The notes under the pieces are model-generated. The model saw only the letters and a program-made list of their open reading frames with translations. It was not told where the DNA came from and ran no database searches. Shown here piece after piece: positions 9,907 through 18,666 of a DNA stretch of 64,000 nt; position 1 is the stretch's first letter, and every line of letters starts with the position of its first letter. Source of the DNA: Shewanella vesiculosa (GTDB taxonomy: Bacteria; Pseudomonadota; Gammaproteobacteria; Enterobacterales; Shewanellaceae); assembly GCF_021560015.1 (NCBI RefSeq), contig NZ_CP073588.1, forward strand, positions 3,952,501 to 4,016,500, read 5' to 3'. Made by a program: the position numbers and the translations under genes.

Positions 9907-11817
9907 ATGAAGCTTACCAAGATCCTTACCAAAAAACTGACTAGCTTTTGGCTGCTTTCATTGGCTGCGGTGGCCTTTGTGTTTTTACTGTGCGCGGTAA
10001 TGGGTTTTACTCAGTTAACCTATACTTTTCAGCAGCAGAAGGTGGCTGAATTAGAGGCCATGTTAGTTGCTGACTATCAACAACATGGCAATAAACAATT
10101 TTCTACTTGGTTACCCCCTTTACTGACTGCTTATAAGGCGGTTGATTTTTCCTTGTCGCATAACAGTCAATTAATTTATCAATTTCATCATGAGCAAGCC
10201 TCTGCATCTAAAAGTAGTTTAACTCTTTATAAAAGCTCGCTAAGTAAAGGGCAGTTACTCATGACGATGACTTTACCGCCACCATTTTCGTTACGTAATT
10301 TTGGCTGGCATGAGCTCGTTATTCTGCTTATTGGTTTTACTAGCATCGGTTTTTTTGTCCGCTTTGGCTACGGTTGGTATTCCAGAGAGCTCGATGGGAT
10401 AGAGCAACTCGCCCAGCGCAGTAAGCTCATTCTCGATGGTCATTTAAAACAAGCTGCCGATGTACCTACTAACGGTAAGCCTCGAATGATTAATCGTGCC
10501 ATCAGTAAATTACTTGCTGAACTCGATGATGCTCATAAAGAACGCGGCCGTTTAGATCAATTTATCCGTAAAGATACTTTTTTAGACAAACAAACCCAAA
10601 TTGGTAATCCTATATTTTTTCAAAACCGTCTTGATGGATTAAGTCACCATCAAAAAATGGTTGCCCATGGTGTATTGATGCTCATTGAGTTTGATGATGT
10701 TGATTTAGTGGAAGACCAATACGGTGAAGGTGGCGTTAAGGCCATGCTTTCATTGACTACAGAAGCCATTACAGCGGTATTAATGCAATATGAAGACAGT
10801 ATTTTTGCGCGGCGTAGCTACTCACAATTAGCCATTGTTGTACCGCAGTTATCTTTGCTTGAAGCCGATCAGTTAGCGCAGCGAATACTCAAAACCTGCA
10901 TCGCATTGCCTTTTTATGGCATTGGTAATCCTGATAATTTCTTTCATTTAGGATGTGCTTTTTTTAAAGCTGGCGATCTACAGTTACAGCTTGTTGAAGA
11001 AGCTGAGATGGCCCTCCGAGCGGCACAACTTCAACGAGTTAATAACTGGTTCATGTACGATAAAGGTGCACTCGATGAGCAAATCGCCAAAGGCTCTGTT
11101 CGATGGCGCAGTTTTATTGAAAATGCATTGGTATCAAAACGATTTTTCACCTTACAACAAGCCATTGTAGATAGTGATAATCAAATTATGCACTATGAGA
11201 TTTTTAGTCGTGCCCGAGATTTACAGGGTAATGATGTGCGCGCCACTCTGTTTATTCCAATGGCTAATAAATGTGGATTGATGCCGCAGATTGAGCGACA
11301 AGTATTGGAACAAGTACTTTTTAGGCTAATGTCTGACAACACATCAAGCTACAGTATCAACTTGAGTCTTGATAGTTTGACCAGTAGAGCATTTGTTCGC
11401 TGGTTACAATCGACTTTATTAGAGCATCGACCCTTAGCCGCGCGACTGATTTTTGAGGTATCTGAAGACATTATTGTTAAAAATCAGGAAAATACCTCAC
11501 TAGTTAAGACTCTGGATATGCTGAGGAAAATGGGCGCTAAATTGGCTGTAGATAATGTTGGTCAATCTGTTGTCGGGACTCACTATATTCAGGAGTACCA
11601 TTTTGATTTAGTGAAATTACATCGCTCTATTGTACGCCGAGTCCATCAACGTTCCGAGAATCAATTATTCATCCGCAGCCTAATTGGCGGCCTTTATCGA
11701 GCCGAAGTGAAAGTGATTGCTGAAGGCGTTGAATGTTTCGAAGAATGGCAAACGTTAAAAATTCTCGGTGTAAGTGCTGCACAAGGCGAGTTTTTAGAGC
11801 AAAGATCTGAAGTTTAG
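9907..11817 (+). CDS. csrD: CsrD/MshH-like degenerate GGDEF-EAL protein
   Basis: CsrD (called MshH when encoded in MSHA loci) targets CsrB/C-type small RNAs for RNase E decay and does not make or break c-di-GMP. The 636-residue product has an N-terminal transmembrane segment (about 16-36), a periplasmic stretch, a second membrane segment (about 135-155), then GGDEF-like and EAL-like domains. Both active sites are degenerate: RRSYSQ stands where GGDEF is expected and EIF (HYEIFSRARD) replaces EAL. Later EAL-family landmarks survive (AEGVECFEEWQTLKILG, AAQGEFLEQ). It is the first gene of the MSHA cluster, 295 bp upstream of mshI. Enzymatic inactivity is inferred from the missing motifs. Confidence 0.88.
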   Translation: MKLTKILTKKLTSFWLLSLAAVAFVFLLCAVMGFTQLTYTFQQQKVAELEAMLVADYQQHGNKQFSTWLPPLLTAYKAVDFSLSHNSQLIYQFHHEQASASKSSLTLYKSSLSKGQLLMTMTLPPPFSLRNFGWHELVILLIGFTSIGFFVRFGYGWYSRELDGIEQLAQRSKLILDGHLKQAADVPTNGKPRMINRAISKLLAELDDAHKERGRLDQFIRKDTFLDKQTQIGNPIFFQNRLDGLSHHQKMVAHGVLMLIEFDDVDLVEDQYGEGGVKAMLSLTTEAITAVLMQYEDSIFARRSYSQLAIVVPQLSLLEADQLAQRILKTCIALPFYGIGNPDNFFHLGCAFFKAGDLQLQLVEEAEMALRAAQLQRVNNWFMYDKGALDEQIAKGSVRWRSFIENALVSKRFFTLQQAIVDSDNQIMHYEIFSRARDLQGNDVRATLFIPMANKCGLMPQIERQVLEQVLFRLMSDNTSSYSINLSLDSLTSRAFVRWLQSTLLEHRPLAARLIFEVSEDIIVKNQENTSLVKTLDMLRKMGAKLAVDNVGQSVVGTHYIQEYHFDLVKLHRSIVRRVHQRSENQLFIRSLIGGLYRAEVKVIAEGVECFEEWQTLKILGVSAAQGEFLEQRSEV

Positions 11818-12111
11818 GTGTTAAAATGCTATGTTTGCTGTAATTGATTGGCCTTATACCTTGTTTATCAAAAGATTACTCTCTATCTTAAACGCATATA
11901 CACTTTGTTAATATATGGTTTGGTTGTTAGTTATTTGTTGCTTTTGCGTTATTATAGCTTGGTTTTTTATCGATGTGACTGGTGACACTGGCAATCAAGG
12001 TTAAGCAGATTGCCTTAACGTTAGATGCTTAAATAGTAGAGTCATCGTGTCGTTTTTTGATGACATGTCTCTAATACCAATTCTATGAATGAGTGATGTT
12101 ACATACTTAAT
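11818..12111. other. Intergenic region upstream of the MSHA biogenesis operon
   Basis: About 294 bp without a gene. It should contain the promoter for the mshI operon; TTGTTG/TATTAT-like hexamers near 11935-11956 are too closely spaced to call. An inverted repeat GTCATC (12041-12046) / GATGAC (12059-12064) is present. The AT-rich end (12072-12098, containing AATACCAATTC) resembles a type of short intergenic repeat I have seen in marine gammaproteobacteria, which is unverified here. Confidence 0.4.
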
Positions 12112-13017
12112 ATGTTAGCGAATATGGGCAACGCAATGAACAATGGTTTTTTGAGTAAACTCGCCTTTTGGCAAACATCACAGTTGATGGGTAGTGTAGG
12201 CGTATTTATCGCCGATAATTCATTATGGGCTTGTAAACTCCAACAAGGCCAATTAGCACCTGTTATTAGCCAGTTTTTAGTACCAAAAAATAATTGGTCT
12301 CAAGCCTTTGAAGCACTAAAAAGCCAGTTTGGTCGAGTTCGAGTGCAATTAGTGCTGTCACATCAGTATTATCAATTGTTACAAGCTGAAAAACCGAATG
12401 TTGAGCCAGATGAAGTGACTCAAGCGTTGATCTGGTCTGTGAAAGATATGGTGTCAGAACCTGTGGCCAATATCCATTTAGATTATTTTGAGTCTAGTTT
12501 TATTGTCAGTTCAAAAGTGAATGTCGTGGTCAGCAGTCGACAGTTTCTAGCTCAATTGGCCAGTGCTTGTGATGCCAATGGATTAGACGTTGCTGGTATC
12601 AGCATTGAAGAGTTGGCATTAAGCCATGTTTTAGTTAACGACAATATGGCCCACATGCTGGTGGCTCATTTGCCTGAGCAAGAATTGTTGTTATTAATTG
12701 TTAAAGCTGGCGAAGTATTGATGCAACGTCGCGTCAGAGGCTTTAATCATCTGTATAAAGCAACTTTAGAAGAGTTGAAACATGGCTTAGCCGATAATCT
12801 CAGTTTGGAGATCCAACGGTCTATGGATTATTTTGAAAGCCAATTACGTCAGGCACCTGTGGGATCCATTAGCATATTGGCAGATGGTGACAATTCATCA
12901 TTAGCTAATCTCGTTGGTGCTAACTTTAATCAAAAAGTGCTTGCTGTTGCCCACGACGGCGTATCGAACTTACTCGCTCAGTTAGCGTTACAGGAATTAA
13001 CGCGAGGTGAAGTGTGA
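12112..13017 (+). CDS. mshI: MSHA biogenesis protein MshI (PilM-like)
   Basis: A 301-residue cytoplasmic actin-fold-like protein corresponding to PilM, which links the cytoplasmic ring to the PilN/PilO-type membrane proteins of the pilus machine. Seen: VGVFIADNSLWACKL at the N-terminus (a PilM-like first beta hairpin) and ELALSHVLVNDN...LLLIVKAGEVLMQRR in the middle. ATG codons at 12112, 12124 and 12136 are all in frame; none has a strong ribosome-binding site, so the start is uncertain by a few residues. The stop overlaps the GTG start of the next gene, which indicates translational coupling. Confidence 0.85.
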   Translation: MLANMGNAMNNGFLSKLAFWQTSQLMGSVGVFIADNSLWACKLQQGQLAPVISQFLVPKNNWSQAFEALKSQFGRVRVQLVLSHQYYQLLQAEKPNVEPDEVTQALIWSVKDMVSEPVANIHLDYFESSFIVSSKVNVVVSSRQFLAQLASACDANGLDVAGISIEELALSHVLVNDNMAHMLVAHLPEQELLLLIVKAGEVLMQRRVRGFNHLYKATLEELKHGLADNLSLEIQRSMDYFESQLRQAPVGSISILADGDNSSLANLVGANFNQKVLAVAHDGVSNLLAQLALQELTRGEV

Positions 13018-13634
13018 TAAAAACCGCGGTTAATTTATATACCACTGATCTACTGCCTAAAAAACAAAAGCTAACCTTTGCAAGAATGATGTTGGCTTTG
13101 GGCTTATTCTCAGGATGCTGTGCACTACTTTATGCAATTGGTCTGTGGCATAGCCATGATTTGCAAACCTTAAGTGAGCAGGTAAGCAGAGAGAGAAATC
13201 GTTTAAATGATCAAAAGACTCAGCTAGAACTGCAAATCGCTGCTCGTCAGCCTGATGCGAACTTAGTTGCAAAGGTCGAGCTTGAACAACAGCGCTTAGA
13301 TCTTAAAAAACTGTTAAAAGATGAGCTAAGCCAGCGCAATACTCTGATTAGTCAAGGTTACTCCCCAATGTTAACTGACTTGGCAGCAGTGGCGGATGCC
13401 AATGTATGGTTGAGCCATATTACCATTGAACAACAAGATACTGATGTTCAGCGCATTGAGTTTGAAGGTTATGGGCGTAATCCACAGAGCATTCCACTGT
13501 GGATAGATAAACTAAAAACCACTTCAACGCTTAAGGGGTATGCGTTTTCAGCGATGACAATGGATCGCGGCGAAGCACAACCACTGGCGTTTAAATTAAT
13601 CAGCCAGCCCATTGCTAAGGAGCTCGCACAATGA
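13014..13634 (+). CDS. PilN-like MSHA assembly protein (second MshI-type component)
   Basis: A 206-residue bitopic inner-membrane protein with one transmembrane segment (about 23-46, FARMMLALGLFSGCCALLYAIGL), a coiled-coil stretch rich in Q, E and L (about 50-100), and a periplasmic domain ending in a PilN-type alpha/beta fold (WLSHITIEQQ...RIEFEGYGRNPQSIPLWIDKLK). It starts at GTG 13014, overlapping the mshI stop by 4 bp, with GAGGTGA upstream. Position between mshI (PilM) and mshJ (PilO) supports the PilN role. Naming differs between genomes, so no symbol is given. Confidence 0.82.
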   Translation: MIKTAVNLYTTDLLPKKQKLTFARMMLALGLFSGCCALLYAIGLWHSHDLQTLSEQVSRERNRLNDQKTQLELQIAARQPDANLVAKVELEQQRLDLKKLLKDELSQRNTLISQGYSPMLTDLAAVADANVWLSHITIEQQDTDVQRIEFEGYGRNPQSIPLWIDKLKTTSTLKGYAFSAMTMDRGEAQPLAFKLISQPIAKELAQ

Positions 13635-14287
13635 AGCAGCAATGGCTTGTATGGTCGTCAAAATTTAATGAGTTAAGTCAACGTGAGCGTACATTGATTA
13701 TGTTCGCTTTATTTGTTGTGGTCGGCATGCTGTTGTTTATGCCATTAGAGTCGGTTTGGAAGCAGCAGCAAAGCTTGCAAACTCAGCTTAAAGGATTAGC
13801 ACAAGAAAATTCAATTTCCTTACAACAAGTGGCTCTCTATGAAGAGCGTTTACAACTTGACCCTAATCAAGATTATCATCAACGGCTAAAGTTGATTACT
13901 GAACAAATGCAATTAGTTGATGCTGATCTTACTGAGCAAATGGTTGATATGGTTCCTGCGGACTACATGCCAACAGTATTAGCTAACCTGCTGGGTAATG
14001 TTAAAGGTGTATCGCTGATTTCATTTGCTTCCATAGCGCCTAAAGCCTTATTACAAGTGGGCGATGGCAGTAAAGTTAACCTTTACAGCCATGGTATTAA
14101 GCTGACGTTACAAGGCGACTACTTCGCGATTTTAGCGTTTATTAAAGCCGTTGAAAGTATGCCTGATAAATTGTACTGGAAGCGTTTAGATTATCGTGTT
14201 GAATCTCATCCAGATGCGTTAGTTGAATTAGAACTTTACACACTGAGTGTGAATAAGGACTTTATCAGTGTTGCAAAACAATATTAA
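13631..14287 (+). CDS. mshJ: MSHA biogenesis protein MshJ (PilO-like)
   Basis: A 218-residue bitopic protein: short cytoplasmic N-terminus, a transmembrane segment at about 22-42 (TLIMFALFVVVGMLLFMPL), a coiled coil, and a periplasmic ferredoxin-like domain (ISFASIAPKALLQ...YSHGIKLTLQGDYFAILAFIKAVESMP), as in PilO/GspM proteins that pair with PilN. ATG 13631 overlaps the upstream stop (ATGA) and has AAGGAG at the right distance. The 3' end overlaps mshK. Confidence 0.88.
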   Translation: MKQQWLVWSSKFNELSQRERTLIMFALFVVVGMLLFMPLESVWKQQQSLQTQLKGLAQENSISLQQVALYEERLQLDPNQDYHQRLKLITEQMQLVDADLTEQMVDMVPADYMPTVLANLLGNVKGVSLISFASIAPKALLQVGDGSKVNLYSHGIKLTLQGDYFAILAFIKAVESMPDKLYWKRLDYRVESHPDALVELELYTLSVNKDFISVAKQY

Positions 14288-14594
14288 TGCCATGGCGTAT
14301 GCATCCTGCCTAATGATGCTATTAATGTCAGCGGCGAATGCACAAACATTACGTGATCCGACCCTACCGGGTCAGGGGTTTGTGGCTGCGATAACCAAAA
14401 CCGATAATCAATCTTTAGTGTTAAACAGTATTGTCAGCGGCCAGAATACCTATGCGGTGATTAATAACATCATTCTGTCGGTGGGTGACACAGTTAGTGG
14501 CAGTGGCTTACGAGTATCAAAGATTAATAAAGACTACGTCACCTTGTCAGATGGACGAAAACTTCAACTATTTAAGTCGATAACAGAGCGATAG
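14268..14594 (+). CDS. mshK: MSHA biogenesis protein MshK (PilP-like)
   Basis: A small exported protein of 108 codons. A signal sequence (MAYASCLMMLLMSAANAQ) precedes TLRDPTLPG, typical of the PilP/GspC-like linker that contacts the secretin. The remainder (LNSIVSGQNTYAVINNIILSVGDTVSGSGLRVSKINKDYVTLSDGRKL) is the usual HR-domain-like barrel. The start is either TTG 14268, which overlaps mshJ and has AGGA 11 nt upstream, or ATG 14292, which lacks a clear ribosome-binding site. The mature protein is the same either way. Confidence 0.85.
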   Translation: MLQNNINAMAYASCLMMLLMSAANAQTLRDPTLPGQGFVAAITKTDNQSLVLNSIVSGQNTYAVINNIILSVGDTVSGSGLRVSKINKDYVTLSDGRKLQLFKSITER

Positions 14595-14607
14595 GATAAG
14601 AATAAAA

Positions 14608-16290
14608 ATGAATGTGATTAAATACGTTACTCCTCTGATGTCGCTGTGCTTAGTTGCTTGTCAAACGACGGATAGACCTGATCCACAAACCGCAAAAGCA
14701 GCCTTGAATGAGTCAAGACAACAAGCTGAAGCGGGTCAAACTATTATGCCACCCCCAGCGGCAATGCCTGAAGATGTTCAGCGTGAGCTTAATGGCGATA
14801 ATACACTGGGCCAAGCGGCAAGAGCCCTTCCTGCTGAGCGTCGTTTTGACGTATCAGCAAACGAAGTTGATGCCAGAGTATTTTTCCCCAGCTTAGTCAA
14901 AGACACCCCATTAAGTGTGGCGGTTCATCCGGATGTGCAAGGCAACATTTCATTATCATTAAAAGCGGTCACCTTGGCAGAGGTTATTCAAGTCGTTGAA
15001 GATATTTACGGTTATGAAGTTAAGCGTGAAGGGCGTATTTTACGTGTTTATCCCGCGGGAATGAGAACCGAAACCTTTCCCTTAAATTATATCTATATGC
15101 AGCGTGAAGGTTTGTCATTAACCTCCGTGAGCTCAGGGCGCATTTCAGATCAAAACAATAATTCAAGCAATGGCAGTAATGGCAGTAACAATAGCAATAG
15201 CAGCAGTAACAGTAGTAATAGTTCAAATAGTAATAGTGGCAATGGTAATGCTAATAGCAGTGATAATACCAATGGTACTTTTATTCGCTCAACCACTAAG
15301 ACGGATTTCTGGGGTGAATTACAAGCCACATTAATGTCTATCATGGGTGAAACCGGTGGCGGGCGACAAGTTGTAGTCACTCCTCAAGCCGGTCTGGTTA
15401 CCGTTCGAGCTTTTCCTGATGAGTTGCGTCAAATTCGAAGTTTCTTACAAATAGCAGAAAGCCATCTACAGCGCCAAGTCATTTTAGAAGCAAAAATTAT
15501 TGAAGTAACCTTATCGGATGGTTATCAGCAAGGGATCCAGTGGGAGAATGTCTTAGGTCACGCTGGTAATACCAACATTAACTTTAGTACTTCAGCAGGA
15601 CAGGGGCTAAGTAATGCGATTACGTCTGCCATTGGCGGAGTAACATCGATTAATTTCACTGGAAGTGATTTTAGTTCCATCATTAATTTGCTCGATACTC
15701 AAGGTGATGTAGATGTGCTGTCAAGTCCTCGAGTCACCGCATCGAATAACCAAAAAGCAGTGATTAAAGTCGGTAATGATGAATACTTTGTCACGGACGT
15801 TTCATCCACCACAGTGGCAGGTACTACTCCGGTAACCACGCCACAGGTTGAACTCACGCCATTTTTCTCTGGTATTGCTTTGGATGTGACCCCGCAGATT
15901 GATGAAGATGGCAATGTCATACTGCATGTTCATCCTTCGGTGATTGATGTGACCTCACAAACTAAAGAAATTAAAATCAGCGATTCAACCTTGGAGTTGC
16001 CATTAGCGCAAAGTGAGATCCGCGAATCGGATACCGTTATCCGCGCAGCATCTGGTGATGTGGTCGTGATTGGCGGGTTAATGAAGAGTGAGAATATTGA
16101 AACTGTGTCTAAAGTACCATTTTTAGGTGATATTCCTTTTCTGGGTGAAGCATTCACCAGCCGCAGTAAATCTAAAAAGAAAACTGAATTGATTATTATG
16201 TTAAAACCAACCGTGGTCGGTGGTGACACATGGAAGGACGAGTTAAAGCGCTCACAAGATTTGATTGAGCGTTGGTATCCTTCAAAGTAG
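14608..16290 (+). CDS. mshL: MSHA outer-membrane secretin MshL
   Basis: The secretin through which the pilus leaves the cell. The 560-residue product is a lipoprotein (lipobox LVAC, Cys18). A secretin-and-TonB short domain follows (FFPSLVKDTPLSVAVHPDVQGNISLSLKAVTLAEVIQVVEDIYGY), then an N-type domain and the C-terminal secretin channel (QVVVTPQAGLVTVRAFPDEL, VLSSPRVTASNNQKAVIKVG, GDVVVIGGLMKSENIETVSKVPFLGDIPFLGEAF). Between the N domains, about residues 183-224, lies a low-complexity tract of almost only Ser, Asn and Gly. It is co-directional with mshK, 13 bp downstream. Confidence 0.95.
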   Translation: MNVIKYVTPLMSLCLVACQTTDRPDPQTAKAALNESRQQAEAGQTIMPPPAAMPEDVQRELNGDNTLGQAARALPAERRFDVSANEVDARVFFPSLVKDTPLSVAVHPDVQGNISLSLKAVTLAEVIQVVEDIYGYEVKREGRILRVYPAGMRTETFPLNYIYMQREGLSLTSVSSGRISDQNNNSSNGSNGSNNSNSSSNSSNSSNSNSGNGNANSSDNTNGTFIRSTTKTDFWGELQATLMSIMGETGGGRQVVVTPQAGLVTVRAFPDELRQIRSFLQIAESHLQRQVILEAKIIEVTLSDGYQQGIQWENVLGHAGNTNINFSTSAGQGLSNAITSAIGGVTSINFTGSDFSSIINLLDTQGDVDVLSSPRVTASNNQKAVIKVGNDEYFVTDVSSTTVAGTTPVTTPQVELTPFFSGIALDVTPQIDEDGNVILHVHPSVIDVTSQTKEIKISDSTLELPLAQSEIRESDTVIRAASGDVVVIGGLMKSENIETVSKVPFLGDIPFLGEAFTSRSKSKKKTELIIMLKPTVVGGDTWKDELKRSQDLIERWYPSK

Positions 16291-16351
16291 TGATCGTTCA
16301 CGTTTGGCGATTAGCATTTGCGGTTAACATTACAAGGGATAGCCGGTAATT

Positions 16352-17296
16352 ATGTATTTGCAGCATTTTGGCTTAAGTCAGTTGCCCTTTACGCTGACCC
16401 CTAATACCGGTTTCTTTTTTGGGTTGGCGCCGCATGTGGAAGCGTTGCAAGTGCTGCAAACAGCATTAGAAACAGGTGAGGGTTTTATCAAGGTCACTGG
16501 AGAAGTGGGCACAGGTAAAACCTTAGTGTGTCGTAAATTGTTGAACGATTTACCCGCTCAATATCATAGTGCATATTTACCCAATCCTTATTTAAATCCT
16601 AAGGAGTTACGTTGGGCTGTGGCAGCTGAACTTGGTTTGTCTTTGCCAAATAAAGTCGATCAACAACAACTGACAAGACTTATCCATGAGCGTTTGTTAG
16701 CGTTAAATCATCAAGGATTTCATGTGGTATTGGTGTTGGATGAGGCGCAATCGTTACCGGATGAAAGTATTGAAGCATTACGGTTATTTACTAATTTAGA
16801 AACCGAAAATCGTAAGTTATTGCAAGTGGTGCTGTTTGGTCAGCCTGAATTAGATCAACGTTTAGCCCTACCTAAGTTTCGGCAGTTACGGCAACGTATT
16901 ACCTTTAGCTATGATTTACGTCCGTTAACATGGGACGAAATACACGCCTATATTCGACACCGGCTAGCGGTTGCGGGTTACCAAGGACCAGAATTATTTA
17001 CTGCCGCGGATATTAAGTGCATTGCTAAAGCTGCTCGGGGCATTCCGCGTTTGGTGAATATTTTGGCTCATAAAAGTTTATTGCTATGTTACGGCCAAGG
17101 TGAAAAAAAGGTCCGAACTCGGCATTGTTTGGCTGCGATAACCGATACGGAAGATATTAATTTACAACATAAAGTGAGTGTATCTCGGCTCAGCATCTTG
17201 CTCATTGTGCTCCTTGCTGCAGTGGTGTTGGTTATTGAGTTAAATAGTGACAGTTGTTGTGGTGAATGGGTGACACAAATAAGCGAGATTAAATGA
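16352..17296 (+). CDS. mshM: MSHA biogenesis ATPase MshM (ExeA/GspA-like)
   Basis: An AAA+ ATPase of the ExeA/GspA family, implicated in placing the secretin or assembly complex at the cell wall. In the 314-residue product, Walker A is GEVGTGKT (residues 50-57) and Walker B is VVLVLDEAQ. The sensor-like region (LLQVVLFGQPELDQRL, FRQLRQRITFSYDLRPL) is typical of the family. A single C-terminal transmembrane segment (about 281-300, SILLIVLLAAVVLVIEL) anchors it. It overlaps mshN by 4 bp (ATGA). Confidence 0.93.
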   Translation: MYLQHFGLSQLPFTLTPNTGFFFGLAPHVEALQVLQTALETGEGFIKVTGEVGTGKTLVCRKLLNDLPAQYHSAYLPNPYLNPKELRWAVAAELGLSLPNKVDQQQLTRLIHERLLALNHQGFHVVLVLDEAQSLPDESIEALRLFTNLETENRKLLQVVLFGQPELDQRLALPKFRQLRQRITFSYDLRPLTWDEIHAYIRHRLAVAGYQGPELFTAADIKCIAKAARGIPRLVNILAHKSLLLCYGQGEKKVRTRHCLAAITDTEDINLQHKVSVSRLSILLIVLLAAVVLVIELNSDSCCGEWVTQISEIK

Positions 17297-18666
17297 GCAT
17301 TATTATCAAGATGCTGAAAGATTTAGAGCAGCGTCAGCAGCCTGAAACAGATGATCCATCGACACAAGCTGTGGGTGAATTTGTGCGTCCTCAAATTCAA
17401 TATCAAGCCGTTGCTAAATCACGTTCACCGCTTATTAGTCTCATTGTTGTTGCAGTACTATTGATACCTACTTTATGGTTTGGTGTATCAATGTATCGCC
17501 AAGCCAATATGCAAATCGCAAATCAATCTAAAGCAATCAGTGACGCTGCGAGCACAGACACTGAATCGTTAACGCTAAGCCAAGCACTTAATCATAACGA
17601 CCTTGTGACTGAACCCTCTGAGTTAGCCTTAAATGCCAGCTCGACAATGACGCCTAAATCTATTGAAGCGTCAAGGCAGCCCGTCAGCGCCGATACTACT
17701 CAAGACAATATGCCTGTTACAAATGAAACATCATTAACCGATTTGACTCAAGTGGACATAGCATCAAAGGGTGACGCTGAGCAGATTGATACGTCTTCAC
17801 CCTCGGCACAACAAGCTAGCGTGCAAGAGCCTGAAACGGTAAATAGTCACACCGTAGTCGCCGCCACAGTTGCTAGCAAAACCTCGTTAGATAAGATCAG
17901 TGTATCCAGCGCGAGTGAGCCGATACCTGATCAAATTGCATCCAACCAGATGGCACAGAACAATCCTGCATCAAATAATGCTGACACCGCTAAAGCCATA
18001 ACTGCAAAGCAATCATCTGGCTCGTCTGAAGCAGCCGCTATTGATGAAAAACCTGCGCAGATGTCGGTAAAAGAGGTCGTTATTAGCAAGGTGCAAATGG
18101 CACAATTGCAATACCGTAAAGGAATGGATGCCGAGCAGGCTCGGCGACTTGATGATGCCGCCGGTTACTATTTAGAAGCGATTATTTTACAACCGAGCTT
18201 GCACAAAGCGCGTATCCAATTGGTTAAAATTTATTACGCACAAAATAATATGACTACTGCGATGGGATTACTCGAACGTGGCATCAGTATGTTTCCGCAA
18301 CAATGGGAGTTTTATGTGATTTTGTCGCGGATTCAAACCGAAATAAAGGCTTATGATGCTGCATTAGCAACATTGGCGATGATCCCTGATAATTCAACTT
18401 GGGCTCGAGATAAATGGATAGCGCAAACCGATTTGGCCCAAACTTCGAAGAACTTTACCTTAGCAGAAGCGGCTTATCGTAACTTGTTGATATCCGAATC
18501 GACTCAATCTCGCTGGTGGATGGGGTTAGCTTATGCGCTCGATTCACAAACAAAATACTCGCAAGCCGCTCTGGCTTATCGTTCAGCATTAAGCTATGAA
18601 GGGTTATCGACTTCAGCCATGACATTTATTGAAAAGCGTTTAGATCAGCTAGGAGAAAACCGATGA
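17293..18666 (+). CDS. mshN: MSHA biogenesis protein MshN (TPR protein)
   Basis: A 457-residue protein with a short cytoplasmic start (MSIIIKMLKDLEQRQ), one transmembrane segment (about 44-66), a long low-complexity periplasmic linker rich in S, T, A and Q (about 70-260), and C-terminal tetratricopeptide repeats (AQLQYRKGMDAEQARRLDDA onward). TPR proteins at this locus are thought to hold the assembly complex together, as PilF/GspB-like scaffolds do. The frame overlaps mshM and mshE by 4 bp on each side. Confidence 0.9.
   Translation: MSIIIKMLKDLEQRQQPETDDPSTQAVGEFVRPQIQYQAVAKSRSPLISLIVVAVLLIPTLWFGVSMYRQANMQIANQSKAISDAASTDTESLTLSQALNHNDLVTEPSELALNASSTMTPKSIEASRQPVSADTTQDNMPVTNETSLTDLTQVDIASKGDAEQIDTSSPSAQQASVQEPETVNSHTVVAATVASKTSLDKISVSSASEPIPDQIASNQMAQNNPASNNADTAKAITAKQSSGSSEAAAIDEKPAQMSVKEVVISKVQMAQLQYRKGMDAEQARRLDDAAGYYLEAIILQPSLHKARIQLVKIYYAQNNMTTAMGLLERGISMFPQQWEFYVILSRIQTEIKAYDAALATLAMIPDNSTWARDKWIAQTDLAQTSKNFTLAEAAYRNLLISESTQSRWWMGLAYALDSQTKYSQAALAYRSALSYEGLSTSAMTFIEKRLDQLGENR

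Noticed and set aside
9907..11817. Active diguanylate cyclase / phosphodiesterase
   Set aside because: Both GGDEF and EAL catalytic motifs are lost; CsrD-type function fits better.
15020..15380. Antisense frames rich in Leu or Cys/Tyr within mshL
   Set aside because: They are the complement of the Ser/Asn low-complexity tract, so the composition is forced.
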